Positions 1 to 7,252 of a stretch of 28,092 nucleotides of DNA are shown here, in pieces. The translations under genes were made by a program, and so were the position numbers. Numbering within the stretch: position 1 is the first letter of the stretch; every line of letters begins with the position of its first letter. The notes below the pieces were generated by a model. The model ran no database searches. It worked only from the letters and a program-made list of their open reading frames with translations, and was not told the origin of the DNA. The stretch is from positions 1-28,092 of the forward strand of contig CACHDD010000009.1 of NCBI GenBank assembly GCA_902578505.1. The letters are read 5' to 3'. Source of the stretch: an uncultured Bacteroidota bacterium. GTDB taxonomy: Bacteria; Bacteroidota; Bacteroidia; Flavobacteriales; UA16.

Positions 1-620
1 ACAGGGTTACCTGGGCCTTTTGCAGTAGCCGAAATGATTTCATCAGCATTCAAAATGCCAGCTGACATTGCGTTTACAAGAGGGTTAACTTGATAGCATT
101 CGTCAAAGAAAATCTCTCCTCCTACTACTGGAATCCCAAAACTATTTCCGTAATCACCAATTCCCTTTACAACACCCTCAAGATGCCATTTGGTTTTAGG
201 GTTATCTGGATCGCCAAATCTCAAACTGTTTAGCTGAGCTATTGGACGAGCGCCCATGGTGAAGATATCTCTATTGATACCTCCTACTCCTGTTGCAGCG
301 CCTTGATATGGCTCAATTGCCGAAGGGTGATTGTGAGATTCAATCTTAAACGCACAGCCCAATCCTTCTCCGATGTCTACAATACCAGCATTCTCCTCAC
401 CTGCTTTAACAAGCATGTGTTCTCCATCTCTTGGAAGTGTCTTAAGCCACTTAATTGAATTCTTATATGAACAGTGTTCGCTCCACATAACAGAGTAAAT
501 ACACATCTCCGTAAAATTCGGAGTTCTCCCCATAATTTCTTTGATCTTATCAAATTCTTCTGGGGTCAAACCCATCTCTTGGGCTTGGTCAAGTGTTGCA
601 GGTTTTTGCGATGCCTTCAT
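1..620 (-). CDS. purL: Phosphoribosylformylglycinamidine synthase, N-terminal part (cut by window edge)
   Basis: Reading the minus strand from the ATG at 620 gives 206 open codons running off the window. PurL makes formylglycinamidine ribonucleotide from FGAR, ATP and glutamine-derived ammonia in purine synthesis. Family signatures seen: MWSEHCSYK (about residues 45-53), [20 protein letters not shown] (92-111), GVGGI.RD (111-118) and MGARPIA (122-128), which form the start of the AIR-synthase-like fold and the ATP/FGAR site. The protein starts only about 45 residues before WSEHCSYK, as in the small PurL (about 740 residues) that works with separate PurS and PurQ, not the 1200-1300-residue fused form. 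It is divergent from dtd, 87 bases away. A TTAATTTG element lies five bases before the ATG. Identity is confident; the C-terminal two thirds is not visible. Confidence 0.95.
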   Translation of the reverse strand, partial: MKASQKPATLDQAQEMGLTPEEFDKIKEIMGRTPNFTEMCIYSVMWSEHCSYKNSIKWLKTLPRDGEHMLVKAGEENAGIVDIGEGLGCAFKIESHNHPSAIEPYQGAATGVGGINRDIFTMGARPIAQLNSLRFGDPDNPKTKWHLEGVVKGIGDYGNSFGIPVVGGEIFFDECYQVNPLVNAMSAGILNADEIISATAKGPGNP

Positions 621-707
621 TTGAGCAAATTAATGCGATTAGTTTCAGCCCGTAAAGGTAGCAATGCAATCGTAGGGCACAGCCCTTTCAAGCTGTAACT
701 TTCGCAC

Positions 708-1160
708 ATGAGAGTAGTTATTCAGAGGGTAAGTTTTGCCAGCGTAAAAGTTGATGATATTGTAATAGGCCAAATCTCCTCAGGACTCCTTATTTTACTA
801 GGCATTGAAGACGACGATACTAGCGATGACGTAAGTTGGTTAGCAAGAAAAATAACTGGGCTTAGAATCTTTTCAGACGAAGAAGGAAAGATGAATTTGG
901 ATTTGGCAGGAATTAATGGCGAGTTATTAGTTGTAAGTCAATTCACTTTACACGCTTCTACTAAGAAGGGAACTCGTCCTTCTTTCATAAAAGCAGCAAG
1001 GCCTGAAAAGGCAATTCCACTTTACAATGAATTCATAAAAGAGTGCGAAAACATCACAGGATCAAAAGTTGAAACCGGCGAATTTGGTGCTATGATGGAC
1101 GTTGAATTAGTTAATGACGGTCCCGTTACCATCATCATTGACACTAAGAACAAGGAATAA
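708..1160 (+). CDS. dtd: D-aminoacyl-tRNA deacylase
   Basis: The 150-residue protein has the normal length of DTD, a cytoplasmic homodimer that hydrolyses the ester between D-amino acids (or mischarged glycine) and tRNA, recycling the tRNA. Visible signatures are the N-terminal MRVVIQRV, the SQFTLHA active-site motif (residues 77-83) followed by KKGTRPSF, and the Gly-cisPro motif in NDGPVT (G138-P139) that gives chiral proofreading. The ATG at 708 fits the family N-terminus exactly. It is divergent from purL and ends one base before the nadE stop codon (opposite strand), so the two genes converge with no room for a separate terminator. A TAACTTTC box at 696-703 may be its -7 element. Confidence 0.97.
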   Translation: MRVVIQRVSFASVKVDDIVIGQISSGLLILLGIEDDDTSDDVSWLARKITGLRIFSDEEGKMNLDLAGINGELLVVSQFTLHASTKKGTRPSFIKAARPEKAIPLYNEFIKECENITGSKVETGEFGAMMDVELVNDGPVTIIIDTKNKE

Positions 1161-1161
1161 C

Positions 1162-1956
1162 CTATCTAGGAATAATACAAACAGGAATTGGATTCATCTT
1201 ATGCTGATTTATCCTGTTTAGTCTTGAGTAAATCTCAAATACTTCTGCCTCCCTACCTATCAATTCACCTTGCGTTAATTCACCATTTGCAATCTTCTCT
1301 GCTTGAGCCATTGCCCTTTCTAGTTCAGGATAAGAAGCTCCTATTTGGTCTTCATCATTTCTATCATCACCCCAAAGACCATCTGTAGGAGCTGCATTCA
1401 TAATAGAATTTGGCACTCCTACAACTTCCCCAACTAAGTATACTTCTGATTTAACAAGATCTGCAATGGGGCTTAAATCAACCCCGCCGTCTCCGTATTT
1501 AGTGAAAAATCCCACTCCAAAATCCTCAATCTTATTTCCTGTCCCAACAACTAACGCGCCTCTTTCTTGGGCTAATGCGTAAAGAGTTGTCATTCGGAGT
1601 CTTGCCCTTGTGTTTGCTAAAGCCAAACCTCCACTTTGATCTTCAACTAATGGCAAAGAGTCTTTTAAACAATCGTAAGTTTCAGTAAGCGACACATTTA
1701 TTGAGCTTACATTTTCAAATTCAGATACCAATTGACCTATCAATTCATCAGATCTACTTAGTTCTGACTGAGCCTGATGTATGGGCATGTTTACTATGTG
1801 AGTCTTTCGTCCAGTCCTAGCACAAAGAGTAGCTGTAACCGCTGAATCTATACCACCTGAAACACCAACGACAAAAGAATCTACACCAGATTTTTCTGAG
1901 TAATCATCGAGCCAATTAACTATATGTTCAGCTACTAATTCAGCGTTGAAAGACAT
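1162..1956 (-). CDS. nadE: NAD synthetase, ammonia-dependent type
   Basis: The 264-residue protein carries the N-type ATP pyrophosphatase P-loop SGGIDS (residues 33-38) and the later block GTGNKIEDFGVGFFTKYGDGG..DLSPIADL.KSEVY (split here), both diagnostic of NadE. It amidates deamido-NAD to NAD using ATP and ammonia, the last step of NAD synthesis. There is no N-terminal nitrilase/glutaminase domain, so ammonia must be free or come from a partner. It follows the outer-membrane barrel gene by nine bases on the same strand and is probably co-transcribed with it; no functional link between them is evident. Proximity of nadE to gldB/gldC is, from memory, also seen in other Flavobacteriia. Confidence 0.96.
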   Translation of the reverse strand: MSFNAELVAEHIVNWLDDYSEKSGVDSFVVGVSGGIDSAVTATLCARTGRKTHIVNMPIHQAQSELSRSDELIGQLVSEFENVSSINVSLTETYDCLKDSLPLVEDQSGGLALANTRARLRMTTLYALAQERGALVVGTGNKIEDFGVGFFTKYGDGGVDLSPIADLVKSEVYLVGEVVGVPNSIMNAAPTDGLWGDDRNDEDQIGASYPELERAMAQAEKIANGELTQGELIGREAEVFEIYSRLNRINQHKMNPIPVCIIPR

Positions 1957-1965
1957 AAGGCCAAG

Positions 1966-2757
1966 TTAAAATATTAATCCTATAACCAACTCAAATGCCT
2001 TGTCATTTCCAGTGATTAATTCTTGGGCAGGAGTTCCTTCAGAATCAGACGGCAATCCTTCCTCATTTAATACCACCTGGTAAGACTCTTTATGAATATT
2101 TAAAAATGCCGAATTGAAATTAACGCCAATAATCAATGATAGGTATTCATTCAACTCTCTCTCTACTCCAGCTCCAACTATATATGAGGCCCTTAATAAC
2201 TTAAAGTCATCGTGAACTTGGTAGTTAGGGTCTGTGTAGGAATTTGTTTCATAAGGAGTCCATTCTTCTCCTTCTAATATGAATCTATTTTGGTTTTCAA
2301 TATTTGCAGAAATCCCAATGTTTAATCCAAGCCCCACGCCTACTTGTCCATAAATAGTTGAGTATCCTATTTGCTTATATCTAGCTTTAAGTGAAAGAGG
2401 CAATTCAACGTATTTAAGCCTGTATTCTCTTGAAGAACTTTGAATATGAATATCTTCCTTTATTTCAGGATCGTAAAATTTCATCTTCCCACCAGTATCA
2501 AAAACATGTAGCCCTGAACTGAATGAAAGCCAATCGTTTTGAACGAAATCAATTATCAAAGCGTAGCCGAAATTTCCATTGACACCCTCAGTTGAATGAA
2601 ACCCATCTGTAGATTTTAACCAACTTACATTTGGAGTCATCAAAAGACCCAGTCTTACTTCTTGAGCATTTAAATTACTCGAACTTAAAATAAAACTTAA
2701 GACCAAAATGAAAATTGGCACTAGCTGATTGTAAGTGGTTCGCATAAGTGTTCTCAT
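1966..2757 (-). CDS. PorT-family-like outer membrane beta-barrel protein
   Basis: With the ATG at 2757 the product has 263 residues. It opens with MRTLMRTTYN, a hydrophobic stretch and a likely signal peptidase I site (LNA|QEV, after residue 31). The rest shows alternating polar/hydrophobic strands, the phrase YVELPLSLKARY typical of PF13568-type (OMP_b-brl_2/PorT-like) barrels, and a strand-like C-terminus ending in phenylalanine (FELVIGLIF). It is therefore probably an 8- to 10-strand outer-membrane barrel. The open frame begins at 2820, but that start overlaps gldB and puts 21 residues before the signal peptide, so 2757 (or 2745) is preferred. I cannot say whether this is the true type IX secretion component PorT/SprT or only a relative; its position beside gldB makes that worth testing. 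Confidence 0.75.
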   Translation of the reverse strand: MRTLMRTTYNQLVPIFILVLSFILSSSNLNAQEVRLGLLMTPNVSWLKSTDGFHSTEGVNGNFGYALIIDFVQNDWLSFSSGLHVFDTGGKMKFYDPEIKEDIHIQSSSREYRLKYVELPLSLKARYKQIGYSTIYGQVGVGLGLNIGISANIENQNRFILEGEEWTPYETNSYTDPNYQVHDDFKLLRASYIVGAGVERELNEYLSLIIGVNFNSAFLNIHKESYQVVLNEEGLPSDSEGTPAQELITGNDKAFELVIGLIF

Positions 2758-2794
2758 CTTTGCGTTTAAATAGGTAAAATTAATAGTAGGAAAC

Positions 2795-3847
2795 ATGGAT
2801 ACAAGCAAAATGTACAGCACTTTATTGAGATGTCAATTGTGGACAATCGCAATGTTTTGTTTGGCTTCATGCTCAAGTGATAAATGGGAGGTTGACCCTA
2901 ACCAAGTCGAATTAGGAAGGGAATTTAGAGTTAGAACATTTTATAAAGACATAAGAAATCTACCAGAATCTGATAGCACAGCTATCGAAAAACTCATAAG
3001 AGTGTATGGTGAGTTTTGGGGTGATTACAGTGAAGACATACTTAAGCTTGGGCCATTTAACGATGTTTCAACTGCAGCAGAACTTAGACGATTCTTAAAT
3101 CATGAAAGTACAGTTGAAACTCTAGCTGCAATTGACACAACATCCGGTTCTGATGCTAAGGTTGCTGAAATAAGCCAAGAACTTGAGAATGGGTTTAAGA
3201 GATTCCACGCTTTGCTTCCTAGCGAACCAGTGCCAGATGTAATTCTTATGACCAGTGGTTTTAATTACGCTATATATCCTAGAGAAGAATATTTGGCCAT
3301 AGGCCTTGAGTGGTTTATCGGCCATGAACATCCGATTTTAGAAAAGCTTCCTCCAGAAATGTTTCCTCAATACAGAAAACTAAGGATGCACCCTGATTTG
3401 ATTACTGCAAATGCTCTTAGAGGATGGATGCTTGTAAACTTTCAAAACAGAGGATATACTGGAAGGATGTTAGCAGAAGACATTCTGTATTGGGGTAAGG
3501 TGCTTTGGCTTACAAAAAGATGTTTGCCAGAACTCCACGAACACCTTCTATTGGATTGGACACCAACAGAGTTAGAATGGGCTAAAGCAAATGAAGAATC
3601 CATTTGGATTGAACTTCAACCTTCTGATGTGATATTCGAAACAAACAGAACTGTTTATAACAGATGGTTGACTGAAGGGCCATTCACACGAGCTGGATCC
3701 ATTCCTCAAGAAAGCCCAGATAAGCTTGGAATCTGGATGGGATGGAATATTGTTGAAGATTACATGGAGGCAAATCCAGAAACAACAATTGAGGAACTTT
3801 TTGCAGATCGAGAACCTTCAAATTTTTTAAGAACATATAGACCATAA
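2795..3847 (+). CDS. gldB: Gliding motility lipoprotein GldB
   Basis: The 350-residue protein starts with a lipoprotein signal ending in the lipobox LASC (Cys26, or Cys21 if the ATG at 2810 is used). The family is the GldB lipoprotein first defined in Flavobacterium johnsoniae, where it is needed for gliding and chitin use; the molecular role is unknown. Recognition rests on overall length, the lipobox, the mid-protein segment YAIYPREEYLAIGLEWFIG followed by LPPEMFPQY, and the gldC neighbour two bases downstream. There is no HExxH: the nearest string is GHEHPI. Loss of the N-terminal five residues would not affect the signal. It is divergent from the barrel gene, with 37 bases between start codons. 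Confidence 0.9.
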   Translation: MDTSKMYSTLLRCQLWTIAMFCLASCSSDKWEVDPNQVELGREFRVRTFYKDIRNLPESDSTAIEKLIRVYGEFWGDYSEDILKLGPFNDVSTAAELRRFLNHESTVETLAAIDTTSGSDAKVAEISQELENGFKRFHALLPSEPVPDVILMTSGFNYAIYPREEYLAIGLEWFIGHEHPILEKLPPEMFPQYRKLRMHPDLITANALRGWMLVNFQNRGYTGRMLAEDILYWGKVLWLTKRCLPELHEHLLLDWTPTELEWAKANEESIWIELQPSDVIFETNRTVYNRWLTEGPFTRAGSIPQESPDKLGIWMGWNIVEDYMEANPETTIEELFADREPSNFLRTYRP

Positions 3848-3849
3848 TT

Positions 3850-4179
3850 ATGGCAGAAAATAATATTGAAATCAAGGTGACTACTGATGAAAACCATGTG
3901 CCAACTGGAATTCATTGGACTGCTCCAAATGAAAAAATCAATGCAAAAAGCGCAAAGGCAATGTCCTTAGTTTTCTGGGATGAGGACAGTTCTTCATCTA
4001 TGAATATGGATCTTTGGACTAAGGAAATGAGCGTTGAAGAAATGAGGCATTTTGTATGCCAAAGCATGATGCTTCTTGCCGACACATTAGAAAGAGCAAC
4101 AAACGACAAGGCGCATGCTGAAGCAGTAAGAGGATTTACTACTGAGCTTGCAAAAAGAGTTGGCGTATTAGAAGAGTGA
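3850..4179 (+). CDS. gldC: Gliding motility protein GldC
   Basis: A small soluble protein of 109 residues without signal peptide or membrane segment, two bases after gldB and clearly in the same transcript. The gldB-gldC pair and the pattern IEIKVTTDENHVP..I.W.A plus a mid-protein LWTKEMSVEEMRHFV segment match GldC. In F. johnsoniae loss of GldC impairs but does not abolish gliding, and its biochemical role is unknown; a cytoplasmic location is inferred from the lack of export signals. Its last 12 bases overlap the 3' end of engB on the other strand. Confidence 0.9.
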   Translation: MAENNIEIKVTTDENHVPTGIHWTAPNEKINAKSAKAMSLVFWDEDSSSSMNMDLWTKEMSVEEMRHFVCQSMMLLADTLERATNDKAHAEAVRGFTTELAKRVGVLEE

Positions 4180-4791
4180 GTTCGTCTGCTCGAAGAAGTT
4201 TAACAGTTCTTCCCTTCCCTCCTTTGTCTCTGACGAAGTAATAAATACAGGCGGCATTTTATGCCACTGTTTGAGCATCTCTTCAGTATAATCAGCTAAG
4301 AATTTTGCTTTTTCACTTTTGTTGAGTTTGTCAACTTTAGTGAATACTATCGTAAATGGCAGACCTTCTTCACCCATATATGCCATGAAATCTAAATCAA
4401 CTTTTTGGGGTTTTAATCTAGAATCGACGAGCATCATGATGCACATTAAATTTCTTCTGCCCTCTAAAAATTGTTTAGACGTCCTTTCCCATTTCACCCT
4501 GTCTGACTTGCTCACTTTTGCATATCCAAAACCAGGAAGGTCTGTTATATACCAAGAGCCATCATCTTTTTCGCCTTTTTTTGGAGCGTTGATTTCAAAG
4601 TGATTTATTAGCTGAGTTTTTCCTGGCGTACTACTGATTTTTGCCATGCTTTGTCTTCCGACAATCATGTTAATCAGCGATGATTTACCCACGTTTGATC
4701 TGCCAATAAATGCATATTCAGGTTTGTCCATTGGAGGACATTCCCTGGGGTGAGCACTACTCTTGACAAATGAAACTGAATGAATATCCAT
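4168..4791 (-). CDS. engB: Ribosome biogenesis GTP-binding protein EngB/YihA
   Basis: TRAFAC-class GTPase of 207 residues, normal for EngB, acting in large ribosomal subunit assembly. G1 is GRSNVGKSS (residues 30-38 from the ATG at 4791), G2 lies around STPGKTQ, G3 is DLPGFGYAKV (84-93) and G4 is TKVDKL (151-156). The ATG at 4791 overlaps the hydrolase stop by one base (TGATG), suggesting translational coupling; a GTG one codon upstream is possible but less likely. The last 12 bases lie inside gldC on the opposite strand. Position between gldC and the dcw cluster is, from memory, conserved in many flavobacteria. Confidence 0.96.
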   Translation of the reverse strand: MDIHSVSFVKSSAHPRECPPMDKPEYAFIGRSNVGKSSLINMIVGRQSMAKISSTPGKTQLINHFEINAPKKGEKDDGSWYITDLPGFGYAKVSKSDRVKWERTSKQFLEGRRNLMCIMMLVDSRLKPQKVDLDFMAYMGEEGLPFTIVFTKVDKLNKSEKAKFLADYTEEMLKQWHKMPPVFITSSETKEGREELLNFFEQTNSLF

Positions 4792-5561
4792 CACGCCATA
4801 GCTATACCCCTAGAGTTGTACCAACTATCTAAAAGGCGATTAAACTCTTCAGGATGTTCCATCATTGGAGCATGACCGCATTCGTCAATCCAAAACAGAT
4901 CTGAATCAGGAAGTTTTTCGTGAAACAACTCCCCAACATCAGGAGGTGTTACAATATCATTTCTACCCCAAATAATACAAGAAGGTGTTTTCATGTTTGG
5001 TAGATCCACCTCCATATTATGACGAATTGCAGACTTAGCAATCGATAAAATTCTAAGGATTTTATTTCTGTCATTAACCGCCTCAAAACACTCCTCAACT
5101 AATTCATCTGTTGCGTGCTTTGGGTCGTGAAATGTAACCTTCACCTTATTTCGAATGTATTCCTTATCCTCCCTTCTTGGAAATGAATTCCCAAACGCAT
5201 TTTCGTACAAACCACTACTTGCAGTAAGAGTCATAGAAGCAACTCTTTCAAGATGATTTTTAGTGAAAATCAATGCAACGTGTCCCCCAAGGCTATTACC
5301 AAGAAGATGTACTTTTTCAAGATTCAAGTGATCCACAAATCCCTTGATATGCTTTGCAATTTCTTTTGCCGAAGTCTTTCTCAATGGAAGCTCGTAAATA
5401 GGTAGCATAGGAGTTAGTACTCTAAACCTCTTGCTAAAATGCTCACGTACTTGAGTGAAATTGCTCAATGCCCCAAACAATCCGTGGAGGATTACCATGG
5501 GCTCACCGCTTCCTTCGTCCAAATATTTAAACTCACCTGACTCTAATACAGTACTTTCCAT
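4791..5561 (-). CDS. Alpha/beta-fold hydrolase
   Basis: The 256-residue protein has a complete alpha/beta hydrolase core: oxyanion segment LHGLFG (25-30), nucleophile elbow GNSLGG (Ser90), acid in WGRNDIVTP (Asp202) and catalytic His230 in CGHAPMMEHPEEF. There is no signal peptide, so it is cytoplasmic. The size and motifs resemble the MhpC/2-hydroxymuconic-semialdehyde hydrolase-type superfamily, but the substrate cannot be read from sequence. It precedes engB with a one-base stop/start overlap and diverges from mraZ across a 276-base control region. Hydrolases of this kind sit here in other flavobacteria as I recall, hinting at a housekeeping rather than catabolic role. Confidence 0.88.
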   Translation of the reverse strand: MESTVLESGEFKYLDEGSGEPMVILHGLFGALSNFTQVREHFSKRFRVLTPMLPIYELPLRKTSAKEIAKHIKGFVDHLNLEKVHLLGNSLGGHVALIFTKNHLERVASMTLTASSGLYENAFGNSFPRREDKEYIRNKVKVTFHDPKHATDELVEECFEAVNDRNKILRILSIAKSAIRHNMEVDLPNMKTPSCIIWGRNDIVTPPDVGELFHEKLPDSDLFWIDECGHAPMMEHPEEFNRLLDSWYNSRGIAMA

Positions 5562-5580
5562 TAGTTCGGATTTAGGGTGC

Positions 5581-5614
5581 CAAACTACGGCACATAGGAA
5601 TGAATTCTACCAAA
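5581..5614 (-). promoter_or_regulatory. Possible promoter of the hydrolase-engB unit
   Basis: On the minus strand a TTTG (5614-5611) is followed 23 bases later by TAGTTTG (5587-5581), one base short of the Bacteroidota -7 consensus TAnnTTTG, 19 bases before the ATG at 5561. The match is imperfect and the call tentative. Confidence 0.25.
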
Positions 5615-5695
5615 TTGAGCATTTAAACTTCCACTTGACGTTGTTCACATCGATTGTTGATATCCTGTTAATTCAGAAAAATTCAATTTTTCCAA

Positions 5696-5727
5696 AAACC
5701 CAGTAAACCCTTGTAATTTCTGGGTTT
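5696..5727. other. Inverted repeat in the hydrolase/mraZ intergenic region
   Basis: AAACCCAG (5696-5703) and CTGGGTTT (5720-5727) can pair as an 8-base stem with a 16-base loop. No poly-T follows directly, so it is not a convincing terminator. It lies about 35 bases upstream of the MraZ boxes and may be chance. The rest of 5562-5760 shows AT-rich sequence with no gene. Confidence 0.3.
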
Positions 5728-5760
5728 CTAACTTTTGGATGTTAAACACTTTTCCACAAA

Positions 5761-5800
5761 GTGGTAGAAAGTGTCAAATCGTGGGAATAAGTGGTAAATC
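5761..5800 (+). promoter_or_regulatory. MraZ operator: four GTG boxes at exact 10-base spacing
   Basis: GTGGT (5761), GTGTC (5771), GTGGG (5781) and GTGGT (5791) begin at exact 10-base intervals; the second and fourth are preceded by AA (AAAGTG, TAAGTG). MraZ is known to bind tandem boxes upstream of its own gene: TGGGN repeats with 5-base spacers in E. coli and AAAGTGKNNN repeats in mollicutes. These four match that period and core. The array ends just before a TAnnTTTG -7 element and mraZ is the first gene of the operon, so autoregulation of the whole dcw cluster is the natural inference. Confidence 0.85.
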
Positions 5801-5805
5801 TTGAC

Positions 5806-5813
5806 TAATTTTG
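5806..5813 (+). promoter_or_regulatory. -7 promoter element of the dcw operon
   Basis: TAATTTTG matches the Bacteroidota sigma-ABfr -7 consensus TAnnTTTG perfectly, 24 bases before the mraZ ATG. The -33 position falls within the MraZ boxes and has no clear TTTG, so bound MraZ would cover the -33 region. Confidence 0.55.
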
Positions 5814-5837
5814 GATTTACAACTCATTGCCCAGGTA

Positions 5838-6323
5838 ATGCTGAATCTATTAGGAGAACATAAGTGCAAAATCGACGCTAAAGGGCGTCTAATGTTCCCT
5901 GCTCGTTTGCGAAGACAGCTAGAAAACATCATACATCACGGGCTAGTAATCAATAGGGACATTTTCGAAAACTGCCTGGTACTTTATCCAAAACCTGAAT
6001 GGGATAAGGTAAATGGCGAAATGACCCAACTGAGCAGGTACAACAGAAAGCATCAAGTATTCCAAAGAAAATTCATGAAGGGAGCAACTCTAGTTGACCT
6101 TGATTCTTCTGGAAGACTGAACGTTCCTACTGCCCTACTTGATTATGCAGGTATCGATTTGAGCAAGAGCAATGAAATAATTGTTTCTGGTCTTGGAGAA
6201 AAAGTAGAAATCTGGACTTTTGAAGCATATCAAACACAAGTTTTAAACGACGAGGACGACTTCGATTTTGGAAACCTAGCCGAAGACGTTCGAAAAGACA
6301 TTGATCCCAACCTACTGACGTGA
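5838..6323 (+). CDS. mraZ: Transcriptional regulator MraZ
   Basis: From the ATG at 5838 the protein has 161 residues and starts MLNLLGEHKCKIDAKGR, the family N-terminus. An in-frame TTG at 5811 would lie inside the -7 promoter box and is rejected. MraZ has two AbrB-like swapped-hairpin halves, each with a D-x-K/S-GR core: DAKGRLMFPARLR near the N-terminus and DSSGRLNVPTALL near residues 93-105, both visible. It forms ring oligomers that bind tandem GTG/TGGG boxes and represses or tunes the division and wall operon. Such boxes lie at 5761-5800. The stop codon overlaps the rsmH ATG (TGATG). Confidence 0.96.
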   Translation: MLNLLGEHKCKIDAKGRLMFPARLRRQLENIIHHGLVINRDIFENCLVLYPKPEWDKVNGEMTQLSRYNRKHQVFQRKFMKGATLVDLDSSGRLNVPTALLDYAGIDLSKSNEIIVSGLGEKVEIWTFEAYQTQVLNDEDDFDFGNLAEDVRKDIDPNLLT

Positions 6324-7252
6324 TGACAAACACCTCCTACCACGTGCCGGTACTACTAGACGCCTCAATCGAGGCTCTTAATCTCGGCGACGGCGGGGGA
6401 CTTTGGATGGACGCAACTTTTGGAGGCGGAGGTCATAGCAGGTTGATTGTCAGCAAACTCAATAAGGATGGCAAGTTGTTTGGCTTTGATCAAGACCCAG
6501 ACGCAGTAGCAAATTCAATAGACGATAGCAGGTTTACTCTAATTGAATCAAACTTTAGATATGCCAAACAATTTCTAAGTCTTCATGGAGCAACACCCCT
6601 AAATGGAATACTCGCAGACCTTGGAGTTTCGTCACATCAATTCGACACGGCAGAAAGAGGATTTTCATTGCGAATGGATGGCCCACTAGACATGAGAATG
6701 AATCGAGAGTCAGGCATCTCTGCTGCGGAATTAATTAAAGAATCTACTTGGGAAGAATTAATGGCTGTTATAAGAATGTACGGGGAAGTGAACAGGCCCG
6801 ACAGACTAGCAAGAGCCATTAAAGCCGCTTCTGAAATCTCACCCATTAATACCACTGAAGATCTAATTAAGATCTTGAGTAAACACGCTCCTTCAGGAAG
6901 AGAAAACAAATTCTATGCGCAAGTTTTTCAGGCGCTAAGAATAGAAGTTAATGATGAGCTCGGTGCATTAAGAGATTTATTAGAACAGGCTACTCAACTC
7001 TTAAAGCCTGGTGGGAGATTAGCAATAATCTCCTACCACAGCTTGGAGGATAGACTTGTAAAGCACTTTATGAGGTCAGGAAATATTGAGGATAAAATCG
7101 AAAAGGATTTAAAAGGCCAAACCCTAGCACCATTCAAGCAAATCTCTCGCAAAGCGATAGTTGCAACTCCAGAAGAGGTGATGGAAAATCCGAGAGCTAG
7201 ATCTGCAAGACTCAGAGTTGCAGAAAGAACCTCATTCACTCCTGCGCTATGA
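6323..7252 (+). CDS. rsmH: 16S rRNA (cytosine-1402-N4)-methyltransferase
   Basis: RsmH (MraW) of 309 residues methylates N4 of C1402 in the 16S P site using S-adenosylmethionine. Seen: HVPVLLDASIEAL at the N-terminus, SAM loop DATFGGGGHSR, DLGVSSHQFDTAERGFS...DGPLDMRM, NKFYAQVFQALRIEVNDEL and SYHSLEDRLVKHFM, all hallmark blocks in the right order. The ATG at 6323 overlaps the mraZ stop; a GTG at 6320 is an alternative start. The TGA at 7250-7252 sits within the ATGATG that opens ftsL. Second position in the dcw operon is standard. Confidence 0.97.
   Translation: MTNTSYHVPVLLDASIEALNLGDGGGLWMDATFGGGGHSRLIVSKLNKDGKLFGFDQDPDAVANSIDDSRFTLIESNFRYAKQFLSLHGATPLNGILADLGVSSHQFDTAERGFSLRMDGPLDMRMNRESGISAAELIKESTWEELMAVIRMYGEVNRPDRLARAIKAASEISPINTTEDLIKILSKHAPSGRENKFYAQVFQALRIEVNDELGALRDLLEQATQLLKPGGRLAIISYHSLEDRLVKHFMRSGNIEDKIEKDLKGQTLAPFKQISRKAIVATPEEVMENPRARSARLRVAERTSFTPAL

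Noticed and set aside
674..686. Small hairpin AGGGC-ACA-GCCCT upstream of dtd
   Set aside because: Only a 5-base stem; no further structure or riboswitch features nearby.
2795..3847. GldB as a zinc metalloprotease because of GHEHPI
   Set aside because: The string is not HExxH, and no second metal-ligand motif was found.
5811..5837. TTG at 5811 as mraZ start
   Set aside because: It lies within the TAATTTTG promoter box and adds residues absent from the family; ATG 5838 gives the usual MraZ N-terminus.
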